Shown: positions 1 through 6,277, counted from the first letter of the stretch. The stretch: DNA of 7,535 nt from a bacterium (GCA_021839785.1 JAKCAB010000326.1:1-7535); one strand, 5' to 3'. Translations and numbers: made by a program. The notes: generated by a model not told the origin, from the sequence alone.

Positions 1-231
1 GTCGGCGGGGTTCACCGAAAAGAGCACGGTGCACTTGAAGCCGTGGCGCTGGGACAGGATGCCGGCGAGCATCGGCAGACCTTCCTCGGAGCGATACTCC
101 TCGTCGCCGGCGAGGAAGACGATGTGCTTGCCGCGGCCCGGCCCGTCCTTCGGGGCAAACGTGGCCCAGTCGGCGGCGTTGGCGAACAGCGAGGCGGCGC
201 ACACGGCGGCAAGGGTCAAAAGGCGTTTCAT
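1..231 (-). CDS. Secreted ThuA-domain-like protein, N-terminal part (runs off left edge)
   Basis: The first 77 codons of a minus-strand gene are present, and the frame is still open at base 1. Residues 1-19 look like a Sec signal peptide: MKR, then a hydrophobic stretch, ending ANA before ADW, a good signal peptidase I site. The mature part enters a beta strand and loop ([20 protein letters not shown], about residues 34-53) followed by a helix containing ILSQRHGF and a second strand ([11 protein letters not shown]). This matches the start of ThuA-like proteins, which adopt a class I glutamine-amidotransferase-like fold and are abundant in Verrucomicrobia and Planctomycetes, often in carbohydrate-related contexts. 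The substrate cannot be told from this fragment. The start is the ATG that gives the signal peptide; no clear Shine-Dalgarno is visible. It lies 96 bp downstream of citramalate synthase on the same strand, so cotranscription is possible, but the functions look unrelated. Confidence 0.8.
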   Translation of the reverse strand, partial: MKRLLTLAAVCAASLFANAADWATFAPKDGPGRGKHIVFLAGDEEYRSEEGLPMLAGILSQRHGFKCTVLFSVNPAD

Positions 232-327
232 GGCCGCAGTGTGGCCACGGCCTCGACCGGTGGCGACACCAAATCAAGGCGAACGCCGAAGCGGTCGCCA
301 ACGCCGGCCTTGGTGAAGCGTGCCGCT

Positions 328-1890
328 TTACTTGCGGATCAGCGCGTACTCGATCGAGTCCACCAGCGCTTGGAGCGAGGCGGTAATGATGTTTTCGCTC
401 ACGCCGACGGTGCCCCAATCGCGCTTGCCGTCGCTGGAAGTGATGAGCACGCGCGTCCGGGCGGCGGTGCCGGCCACGCCTTCGAGGATGCGCACTTTGT
501 AGTCGGTGAGTTCAACCTTCCGGAGTTGGGGGAAGGACTTCACCAAGGCTGACCGCACCGCGCCGTCCAGCGCATTCACCGGGCCGTCGCCTTCCGCGAC
601 CGTGTGGTGCACGGTTTTGCCGACGCGGACTTTGACGGTGGCTTCGCAAACCGAGTTCGCGCCGTTGCTGCGCATCGAAACGTGGTAGGAATCCACGGTG
701 AAGAGCAACTCCGGGTTGTGATCGAGAATGCCGCGGATGAGCAGGGCGAGCGAGGCCTCGGCGGCTTCGTACTCGTAGCCCTGGCTTTCCAGTTCCTTCA
801 CTTTGGCGGTGATGGCGCGGGTCTCGGGCGCATCCGGCGCGAGCTTGAAGCCGAGTTCCGCCGCCTTCATCAGGATGTTGGTGCGGCCGGACATGTCGCT
901 CACCAACACGCGGCGGGCGTTGCCCACAGCCTCCGGGTTGATGTGCTCGTAACTGCGCGCCACGCGGTCGATGGCGTGGACGTGCATCCCGCCCTTGTGC
1001 GCGAACGCAGTCTGGCCCACCCACGGCTGGCGGGGGTCGTGGCGGAGGTTCGCGATTTCGTCCACAAATTCGGACAGCTCCTTCAGCTTGGCGAGCGACT
1101 TGGCGGGCACGCCCTGCCAGCCCAGCTTGAAATGGAGCAGCGGGATGACGCTGGTGAGGTTGCAATTACCGGTGCGCTCGCCGTAGCCGTTCACCGTGCC
1201 TTGAATCTGCGAGGCGCCGGCCTCCAGGCCCGCCAGCCCGTTGGCCACGCCGAGGCCGCAATCGTTGTGGGTGTGGATGCCGATGGCGCAGGCCAACCGC
1301 GCTTTGGCCAGCGCGGTGATCCGCGCAACCTCCGCCGGCAGCCGGCCGCCGTTGGTGTCGCACAGGCACACGCAATCCGCCCCCGCCTTTTCCGCCGCCT
1401 GCCAGGTGGCCAGCGCGTAGTCCGGCGCGTCCGCGTAACCGTCAAAGGCGTGCTCGGCGTCGTAAATGACGGTTTTGCCGTGGCCTTTCAGGAACCGGAT
1501 CGTGTCGCCGATCATCGCCAGGTTTTCCTCCGGCTTGGCCCGGAGCACCTCGGTGACGTGGAGCAGCCAGGACTTGCCGACAATGGTGACCACCGGCGTT
1601 TCCGCCTCGAGAATCTGGCGCATCAGGTCGTCGGTTTCGACCGCCATGCCTTTGCGGCGCGTCATGCTGAACGCCGCGATGCGCGCGTGCCGCCATTGGC
1701 GCCGCGCGGCCTGCCGGAAGAACTCGAGGTCCTTCGGATTCGACCCCGGCCAACCGCCCTCGATGTAATGCACCCCGAAGGCGTCCAGCTTCTCGGCAAT
1801 GCGGAGCTTGTCCGCCAGCGAGAAGTTCACGCCTTCGCCCTGACTGCCGTCGCGCAGGGTGGTGTCGTAGATTTCGACGTTGCGTCTCAT
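328..1890 (-). CDS. cimA: (R)-citramalate synthase, long LeuA-like type
   Basis: The 520-residue protein condenses pyruvate with acetyl-CoA to (R)-citramalate, the first step of the threonine-independent isoleucine route; it is cytosolic. The HMGL-like TIM barrel comes first: DTTLRDG at 9-15 (R13 and D14 are the catalytic/metal region), HYIEGGWPGSNPKD at 41-54, the metal-binding HTHND at 206-210, GYGERTGN at 235-242 and HKGGMHVHA at 298-306. A C-terminal LeuA-type allosteric dimerisation domain follows from about residue 380 to the end. GGWPGSNPKD and the total length fit the citramalate synthase (TIGR00977-like) subfamily better than classical 2-isopropylmalate synthase or homocitrate synthase, though the enzymes are related and substrate choice is inferred from sequence. 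The ATG giving MRRNVEIYDTTLRDG was chosen because homologs start only a few residues before DTTLRDG. The frame stays open for 130 codons further upstream, but that stretch is low-complexity Arg/Gly/Pro translation overlapping a pseudogene. All catalytic motifs are intact. Confidence 0.93.
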   Translation of the reverse strand: MRRNVEIYDTTLRDGSQGEGVNFSLADKLRIAEKLDAFGVHYIEGGWPGSNPKDLEFFRQAARRQWRHARIAAFSMTRRKGMAVETDDLMRQILEAETPVVTIVGKSWLLHVTEVLRAKPEENLAMIGDTIRFLKGHGKTVIYDAEHAFDGYADAPDYALATWQAAEKAGADCVCLCDTNGGRLPAEVARITALAKARLACAIGIHTHNDCGLGVANGLAGLEAGASQIQGTVNGYGERTGNCNLTSVIPLLHFKLGWQGVPAKSLAKLKELSEFVDEIANLRHDPRQPWVGQTAFAHKGGMHVHAIDRVARSYEHINPEAVGNARRVLVSDMSGRTNILMKAAELGFKLAPDAPETRAITAKVKELESQGYEYEAAEASLALLIRGILDHNPELLFTVDSYHVSMRSNGANSVCEATVKVRVGKTVHHTVAEGDGPVNALDGAVRSALVKSFPQLRKVELTDYKVRILEGVAGTAARTRVLITSSDGKRDWGTVGVSENIITASLQALVDSIEYALIRK

Positions 1891-2002
1891 GGAATGCCGC
1901 TCAACGAAGCGCAGCTTTCTACGGGAAATTAGCGCAACGTGCCAAGGTGAAAAGCCACCGCGAGCGGGAAGCGCGGGGTGCAGCGTGCCCCCGGCGGTGA
2001 AG

Positions 2003-2432
2003 TCAAGGTGCCGCGCGTTTGCCGGTAGGTGTGGCCTCCCTTGCACCTGCCGTCGCTGCGACCCGCATCCGTGCCGTGGCCGTGTCCCAGTTGGCCGACG
2101 CCCAGTACGCTGACCACGTCCGGCCACCGCCCATCGGGCGAGAAGGCGGCCCCGCGGATCTGCTTCAAATCCAGGGGAAGTGGTGGGCTCTGGTCCGCCC
2201 CCAGACGGCACAACTGCGCCGTCCCTCCGCTGCCCAAAGCGAAGAGGCATTGTTCGTCCGGCGAAATCGCGCACTTCCACAGCAGTCCCGGTAAACCGAG
2301 GCGCCAGTGGCGAATCTCGCGTCCGGTCGCCACGTCCAGGAACACGGCGCGTTCACCGGGCGTCGTTCGTTCGAGGGCCGCCAGAAAAATCTCGCGTTCC
2401 GTCTTACGCGGTTCTGTTCCAGTGCCGTTCAT
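2003..2432 (-). pseudogene. Remnant of a Ser/Thr-kinase / WD40-repeat protein (internally deleted, frameshifted)
   Basis: An ATG at 2432 opens a frame whose first ~34 residues (REIFLAALERTTPGERAVFLD at 13-33) resemble the N-terminal leader of large Verrucomicrobia/Planctomycetes Ser/Thr protein kinases. No kinase domain follows. The frame passes directly into WD40-like sequence: VATGREIRHWRL (34-45), CAISPDEQCLFALGSGGTAQ (54-73) and AAFSPDGRW (95-103). After FSPDGRW (about 2124) this frame becomes nonsense, running on to a stop at 1929. The WD40 pattern appears to resume in another frame, with ASANWDTATARM, and ends at a TGA at 2003-2005. The simplest reading is a kinase-WD40 gene that lost its kinase domain by an internal deletion near FLDVATG and then took a frameshift. 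It could instead be a short expressed 167-residue protein ending at 1929, but the repeat breakdown argues against that. Confidence 0.6.
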
Positions 2433-2633
2433 CGCTGCCTGTCAGAGCTTCACGCGAAATTCCGTGCGCCAACCCGCCAGCAACTTACACACCGCAGGTG
2501 CGCCACCGGCCCGATTCGTACCCGCCGGCAGACTCGCAGTCGAGGAGGCGTGCCCTTCGATTGCCTTGGCTAGCGCGAACTGCCAGGAGCACGAAGAGAT
2601 TCGCACGCTGTGTGCCTGCGGCGTTTCGGCCGA

Positions 2634-3563
2634 CTAGCGGTGAAATCGCAGGCTGGTGCCGACGGCACAGGATACGCACTGGCTGGGAAACTCCATCCAC
2701 AGCCGGGCCAGCGCCGCCATGCCGGTGCAGTGCCCGGGCGCCAACACCGCCGGGTTCCGTCGGCGGATGGCCTCCACGGTCTTTTCCAGCCGCTCCGGGC
2801 CGGCCAGCAACAGGTGCGTTCCGCCGATCAGGGCGTGGATTGGCCGGCCGCCAGTGAGTTGGTCGATGTACTCGAGCGTGTTCACCACTCCGGAATGCGC
2901 GCAGCCGAGCAGCACCACCAGACCGTCGCGCGTGTCGAAGAAGAGCGCCTGGTCGTCCAGCAACGGGTCGGCACGGGTGCCGGCTTTGTCCAGAAAGAAT
3001 CGCCCTCCGGTGTCCTCGAACGACGTGCGGCGGGGGATTTCGCCGGTCACGAAAACGCCGTCCAACACCTCCGTCGGTTTCCTGGTCCACACCCCGGCCG
3101 CGCCGGCCTGACGCACCACTTGCGCCGCCGCCGTGCTAAGGCCCACCGGCCGGGTGGTGCCGTCGGGATTGCCGGCGTACTTGGGCGCCACCGCCGCCGG
3201 ATGCAGGAACAGCCGCGCGGCGGGCGCAGCCGCGTGCACGGCGGGCAGGCCGCCCGTGTGATCGTAATGGCCGTGGCTGAGAGCGACCGCTTCGATCTGT
3301 CCGAGCTCGAGGCCCAGGCACCCGGCGTTGCGGGCGAGCAGATCGCTTTGGCCGGTGTCGAACAGCAGACAGTGCCGGCCCGTGCGGATCAGAAAGGACA
3401 GTCCGTGCTCCGCCTGCAGTTCGCGCCCGTTGACGGTGTTTTCCACCAACGTGGTGATCCAGACCGTGCTGGGGTTGGCCGGGTGGGGCGACGTCTGGGT
3501 GACTACGTGGCCGACGCTCGTGGGCGTCGGGGCCACGTCATGGTTTCTTCGAGGTGAATTCAT
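2634..3563 (-). CDS. Metallo-beta-lactamase-fold hydrolase, COG1237-like
   Basis: The 309-residue protein has a complete metallo-beta-lactamase fold: LFDTG at 67-71, the metal motif HGHYDH at 97-102 followed by TGGL, GCAHSGVVNTLEYI at 220-233 (H223), GGTHLLLAG at 247-255 and GHCTG at 277-281. The order and wording, including LVENTV near 39-44, match the COG1237 group, which is named after the archaeal enzyme making the ribofuranosyl-aminobenzene phosphate unit of methanopterin. Most bacterial members have no proven substrate, so only 'metal-dependent hydrolase' is safe. No signal peptide or membrane segment is seen, so it is probably cytosolic. Homologs usually begin close to the ITTLVEN strand, so the first ~33 residues here are an unusual extension rich in Pro, Thr and Ser. 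The start is supported by an ATGA overlap with the upstream thioesterase stop, which suggests translational coupling. No intrinsic terminator is visible after the stop. Confidence 0.85.
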   Translation of the reverse strand: MNSPRRNHDVAPTPTSVGHVVTQTSPHPANPSTVWITTLVENTVNGRELQAEHGLSFLIRTGRHCLLFDTGQSDLLARNAGCLGLELGQIEAVALSHGHYDHTGGLPAVHAAAPAARLFLHPAAVAPKYAGNPDGTTRPVGLSTAAAQVVRQAGAAGVWTRKPTEVLDGVFVTGEIPRRTSFEDTGGRFFLDKAGTRADPLLDDQALFFDTRDGLVVLLGCAHSGVVNTLEYIDQLTGGRPIHALIGGTHLLLAGPERLEKTVEAIRRRNPAVLAPGHCTGMAALARLWMEFPSQCVSCAVGTSLRFHR

Positions 3564-4033
3564 GGCTCAAGGGAGGGTGTCTGCTCCGGCCGCGCGCGAG
3601 TGCGATCGGACGGGGGCAACTCCATGAACTTGGCGGAAGCCGCCGCGACCACCCGCCCGTCCTGCCGCAATTCCGCCCGCATCAAATGGAGCGGCGGCCG
3701 AGTTTGCTGGATCCAGGCGCGAACGATGGCCACGCGATCAACCGCCGCCGGATGCCGGAATCGAACGGTGAGTTCGCCGGTCATGGCGCGGCAGCCATGC
3801 GCGAACAGGCAATTGGTCATTGCGCTGTCCAGCAGGCCCGCGATCGCCCCGCCGTGCAGGCAGCCGGGGTATCCTTCGAACGCAAGGCCGCGCGCGAAGC
3901 GAGCCTCGACACTGCCATCGGCGGCCACGGCGAACGCGAGCCGGAGTCCATTGGGATGGTCGGGGCTGCAGGCGACGCAATGCGGATGCTGCTGCGTCCG
4001 CAGGCGCTGGAAGGCGATTGGCTCGGGTCTCAT
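3560..4033 (-). CDS. PaaI-type hotdog-fold thioesterase
   Basis: The 157-residue protein has the single hotdog domain of PaaI/4HBT acyl-CoA thioesterases, which hydrolyse acyl- or aryl-CoA thioesters in the cytosol as oligomers. Visible hallmarks are HPHCVACSPDHPNGLRL at 16-32, and then LHGGAIAGLLDSAM at 59-72, where HGG begins the central helix and D69 is the likely catalytic acid. The core strands follow (GELTVRFRHPA, RVAIVRAWIQQ, AAASAKF). The HPHC-ACSP opening is typical of stand-alone uncharacterised thioesterases; the substrate is unknown. The frame continues upstream to 4321, but that part is Arg/Pro-rich without any domain. The ATG giving MRPEPIAFQRL was chosen because the fold starts right after it and a sigma-54-like promoter sits 42 bp upstream. 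The last ~18 residues are an unstructured tail. Its stop overlaps the hydrolase start (ATGA), so the two form an operon. Confidence 0.85.
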   Translation of the reverse strand: MRPEPIAFQRLRTQQHPHCVACSPDHPNGLRLAFAVAADGSVEARFARGLAFEGYPGCLHGGAIAGLLDSAMTNCLFAHGCRAMTGELTVRFRHPAAVDRVAIVRAWIQQTRPPLHLMRAELRQDGRVVAAASAKFMELPPSDRTRARPEQTPSLEP

Positions 4034-4314
4034 GTTCGGTGGTCGGCGGCGGCCAGGATAACCAGCGCCAGTTAAGCAGCGGCGGTGCCAGCCTGCGGTC
4101 ACTGGGGCGGACCGGATAAATTCGAGGGCGAAACGGCGGCGGCGCGGCCTTGGCCGGCGCCGGATGTCCGCCACCAACGAAAGGCAAAGACGGGCGTGGC
4201 GGTGTCGAGCGTGGCGGCTCTGATTCGTGGCGCCTCCGTTTTGACCCCTCGCGGAAGTCTTTTGGGGTGGCAAAGCCGCTGGCACCGCGCTGGACAGGCA
4301 CTTATCTTCCCGCT
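4034..4314. other. Divergent control region between thioesterase and sigma-54 activator
   Basis: This 281-bp gap holds the minus-strand sigma-54-like site (4075-4090), a 16-bp imperfect palindrome TAACCAGCGCCAGTTA (4059-4074) over its predicted transcription start, and a strong GC inverted repeat at 4141-4161 (GGCGCGGCC-TT-GGCC-G-GCGCC). The inverted repeat lies about 80-100 bp upstream of the predicted minus-strand start, a plausible distance for an activator site. No convincing sigma-70 promoter for the activator is seen. A plus-strand TGGCAC at 4280-4285 lacks the -12 GC. Confidence 0.4.
4075..4090 (-). promoter_or_regulatory. Candidate sigma-54 (-24/-12) promoter for the thioesterase/hydrolase pair
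   Basis: Read on the minus strand this is TGGCACCGCCGCTGCT. It matches the RpoN consensus TGGCACG-N4-TTGCW at 10 of 12 fixed positions, with the essential GG (4089-4088) and GC (4077-4076) at the right spacing. Transcription would start near 4064, giving a leader of about 31 nt before the ATG at 4033. The gene for a sigma-54 activator is transcribed divergently from the same gap. About one match of this quality could occur by chance in a window of this size, so the location is the main support. Confidence 0.45.
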
Positions 4315-5661
4315 GTGCCAAGCGAATTGCTGGATCACGTCCCGGATGGCGTGTTCGTCGTGGACGCCGATTGGCGGGTGACTTTTTTCAACCGCGCCGC
4401 CGAGCGCATCACCGGGATCAAGCGCTCCGAGGCTCTGGGGCGCCGTTGCTGCGATGTGTTCCGCGCCAGCATCTGCGAAAACGCCTGCGCCCTCAAACAG
4501 ACCCTCGCCACGCGCCGCCCGGTGGTGAACAAGGTCGTCTATATCGTGGACGGTCGCGGCCAGAAGATCCCGATCAGCATCTCGACCGCCGCGCTCAAGG
4601 ACGACCGGGGCCAGGTGGTGGGCGGCGTGGAGACGTTTCGCGACCTGCGCCTGGTCGAAGAACTGCGGCGCGAGTGGCAGCAGCAGGATTCCTTTGCGGA
4701 CATCATCGGCCGGAGCGCTGCGATGCGCCAACTATTCGAGCTGCTACCGCCGATCGCCGAGAGCGACAGCACCGTGCTGCTCGAAGGCGCCAGCGGCACC
4801 GGCAAGGAGTTGGTCGCCCGCGCCATTCACAACCTGTCCCCGCGGCGCTCCGGCCGCTTTGTGGCGCTCAATTGCAGCGCGCTGCCGGACAACCTGCTCG
4901 AGTCCGAACTGTTCGGTTACAAGGCCGGGGCGTTCACGGATGCGCGGCGCGACAAGCCCGGCCGGTTCGCCCTGGCGGCCGGCGGCACGATTTTCCTCGA
5001 CGAGATCGGCGACATTTCCCCGGCCATGCAGGCCCGGCTGCTGCGCGTGTTGCAGGAGCGCGTCTATGAGCCGCTCGGCGGCACCGAGCCGGTCCGGGCC
5101 GACGTGCGGGTGCTCGCCGCCACCAACAAAAACCTCCGCGCCTTGGTGGACGAAGGCCGGTTCCGCGAAGACCTTTTCTACCGCGTCCACGTGATCCGGC
5201 TCGAATTGCCGGGCCTGCGCGACCGGCGCGAAGACATTCCCCTGCTGGTCGAGCACTTCATCGCGCGGATGAACCGGCTGCGCGGCAAGGACATTGCCGG
5301 CGTGTCCGACGACGTGCTCGCGCGGCTGATGGAGTACGATTTTCCGGGTAACGTGCGCGAACTCGAGAACATCCTCGAACACGCGTTCGTGCTCTGCCGG
5401 GGCGGACTCATTGAAACCGCGCACCTGCCCCCGCAATTGCGCGGCGACGCGATCGGCCGCGGCTTCCCGCGCAGCGGAGGCTTGACGCTCGCCGACTTGG
5501 AAAAGCTGGCCATTGCCGACGCCTTGCGCCGCCACCACGGCAATCGCAAGCGCGCCGCGCAGGAACTCGGCATCGATCCGAGCACGCTTTTCCGGAAGCT
5601 GAGGGCGCGGGGTTCGCAGGTTCGGACGCCGGCGGCGACGGATGCGGAAGCATCCCGATAG
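4315..5661 (+). CDS. Sigma-54-dependent transcriptional activator with Cys-rich PAS domain
   Basis: The 448-residue enhancer-binding protein has three domains. PAS (about 5-110): DGVFVVDADWRVTFFNRAAE, then cysteines C45, C46, C54 and C58, and PISIS near 86-90. AAA+ (about 128-360): Walker A GASGTGKE at 158-165, the sigma-54-contacting loop GAFTDA at 205-210, Walker B IFLDEIGD at 226-233, arginine-finger region REDLFYR at 284-290, and GNVREL at 345-350. A Fis-type helix-turn-helix occupies about 388-430 (NRKRAAQELGIDPSTLFRKL). It should bind upstream sites and use ATP hydrolysis to open sigma-54 promoters. There is no receiver domain, so control is through the PAS sensor, plausibly redox or metal. 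The GTG at 4315 was chosen because homologs start just before the PAS helix; a GTG at 4267, preceded by GGAAG at a 9-nt gap, would add 16 residues. There is no in-frame ATG nearby. Two sigma-54-like sites flank the gene. Confidence 0.92.
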   Translation: MPSELLDHVPDGVFVVDADWRVTFFNRAAERITGIKRSEALGRRCCDVFRASICENACALKQTLATRRPVVNKVVYIVDGRGQKIPISISTAALKDDRGQVVGGVETFRDLRLVEELRREWQQQDSFADIIGRSAAMRQLFELLPPIAESDSTVLLEGASGTGKELVARAIHNLSPRRSGRFVALNCSALPDNLLESELFGYKAGAFTDARRDKPGRFALAAGGTIFLDEIGDISPAMQARLLRVLQERVYEPLGGTEPVRADVRVLAATNKNLRALVDEGRFREDLFYRVHVIRLELPGLRDRREDIPLLVEHFIARMNRLRGKDIAGVSDDVLARLMEYDFPGNVRELENILEHAFVLCRGGLIETAHLPPQLRGDAIGRGFPRSGGLTLADLEKLAIADALRRHHGNRKRAAQELGIDPSTLFRKLRARGSQVRTPAATDAEASR

Positions 5662-5671
5662 CTTGCTTTTT
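5640..5671 (+). terminator. Hairpin with GNRA-type loop over the activator stop, T-tract nearby (weak terminator candidate)
   Basis: The last codons of the activator contain GGATGC-GGAA-GCATCC (5640-5655), a perfect 6-bp stem closed by a GGAA tetraloop and ending just before the TAG stop. A TTTTT run follows at 5667-5671, 11 nt beyond the stem. An intrinsic terminator normally has its U-tract directly after the stem, so termination may be partial or absent. The hairpin could equally stabilise the 3' end of the transcript. It would separate activator transcription from the sigma-54-driven operon downstream. Confidence 0.3.
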
Positions 5672-5797
5672 GCCACGGGCGCCGGGGCGAGAAGTCGCAA
5701 TTTGCAATCTGCCGCCCGCGTTCTTGGGGCCTTCCAGGGAACGAATCGAACCGGGTTGCCAACTGCGGTGCCTGCAATTCGGGGCGCCGCGAGCCTC

Positions 5798-5813
5798 TGG
5801 CACGAAAGTCGCA
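5798..5813 (+). promoter_or_regulatory. Sigma-54 (-24/-12) promoter upstream of the NifX-like operon
   Basis: TGGCACGAAAGTCGCA matches the RpoN consensus TGGCACG-N4-TTGCA at all but one fixed position (C for T at 5810). The invariant GG (5799-5800) and GC (5811-5812) are exactly spaced. The predicted transcription start is about 5824, next to the GTG proposed as the start codon of the NifX-like gene. The site lies in the 163-bp gap directly downstream of the gene for a sigma-54 activator, which is therefore its likely regulator. Confidence 0.75.
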
Positions 5814-5824
5814 TTCCGGAAGGC

Positions 5825-6277
5825 GTGCTGCTCGCGATTCCCAATTTTCAGGGCCGCGTCTCGCCGGTGTTCGACGTGGCCTCGCGGCTGACCGTGGTGC
5901 GCGTCAAGGGCCGCGCCGAGGTGGCCCGGCGCGAGATCACGCTCTTCGAGACCCGGCCGGAGGGCATTGCCCGGTGCCTGGCCGAGTTGGGAGTCAACGT
6001 GCTGGTCTGCGGCGGCATTTCGTCAACCTTGGAGCGGCTCTTAAACCGCGACGGTGTGCGCGTGGCGGCGCAAGTTTGTGGCGACGTCGAAGCGGTGATC
6101 CGGGCCTTCCTGGACCGCACGCTGGATGCGCCGGAGTTTCGCCTGCCCGGCTGCTTCCAACAACACGTTGGCCGCCAGGCTCCCCCAGCCACCGCCAGCG
6201 ATAAATCGCGGCGCCACCCGACGCACCGTCACGCGGCGGGCCATCCCGTTCCGAAACCGCCACCGAATGCCCCATGA
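5825..6277 (+). CDS. NifX/NifB-type FeMo-cofactor-binding-like protein
   Basis: The 150-residue protein has a small RNase-H-like domain of the dinitrogenase iron-molybdenum cofactor family (PF02579 type): LLAIPNFQGRVSPVFDVA (2-19), VNVLVCGGISSTLERLL (57-73), VAAQVCGDVEAVIRAFL (80-96), and a closing FRLPGCF (105-111). Members bind or shuttle metal-sulfur clusters; relatives include NifX, the MTH1175 type and the orange protein of Desulfovibrio. No nitrogenase genes are in view, so a nitrogenase role is not implied. C51, C63, C86 and C110 could be metal ligands. A ~40-residue tail rich in Pro and with several His follows the domain. The GTG start at 5825 places the protein exactly where homologs begin (M-x-x-A-I-P). 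The frame opens earlier at 5642, but that stretch has no domain and contains the sigma-54 promoter. GGAAGG at 5818-5823 is too close to 5825 to be a normal ribosome site. The stop overlaps the next gene (ATGA). Confidence 0.85.
   Translation: MLLAIPNFQGRVSPVFDVASRLTVVRVKGRAEVARREITLFETRPEGIARCLAELGVNVLVCGGISSTLERLLNRDGVRVAAQVCGDVEAVIRAFLDRTLDAPEFRLPGCFQQHVGRQAPPATASDKSRRHPTHRHAAGHPVPKPPPNAP

Noticed and set aside
604..1932. Long plus-strand open frame (442 codons) opposite citramalate synthase
   Set aside because: It lies antisense to an enzyme with all motifs intact and has no recognisable domain; GC-rich codon bias produces such frames.
1925..1945. TGGCACG on the minus strand upstream of citramalate synthase
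   Set aside because: The only downstream GC is 2 bp too close for a sigma-54 promoter, and this enzyme is not an expected target.
1891..2280. In-frame upstream extension of citramalate synthase to 2280
   Set aside because: The 130 extra residues are Arg/Gly/Pro-rich, overlap the WD40 remnant in another frame, and family members begin next to DTTLRDG.
2589..2606. Hairpin (stem with two G-U pairs, minus-strand transcript) after the hydrolase stop
   Set aside because: It is weak and has no following U-tract, so it is not supported as a terminator.
4267..4274. 8-mer GTGGCAAA matching, inverted, TTTGCCAC at 5669-5676 as a shared activator site
   Set aside because: An 8-base match between two control regions of this size is expected by chance.
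4280..4295. Plus-strand sigma-54-like site TGGCAC-N5-TGGAC upstream of the activator
   Set aside because: The -24 half is good, but the essential GC at -12 is missing, so it is unlikely to function.
5684..5699. Degenerate -24/-12-like element ending TCGCA upstream of the NifX promoter
   Set aside because: It shares the -12 half with the real site, but the -24 half matches only at GG.
4744..5844. Long minus-strand open frame (366 codons) opposite the sigma-54 activator
   Set aside because: It is antisense to a complete AAA+ gene and its translation is low-complexity without motifs.
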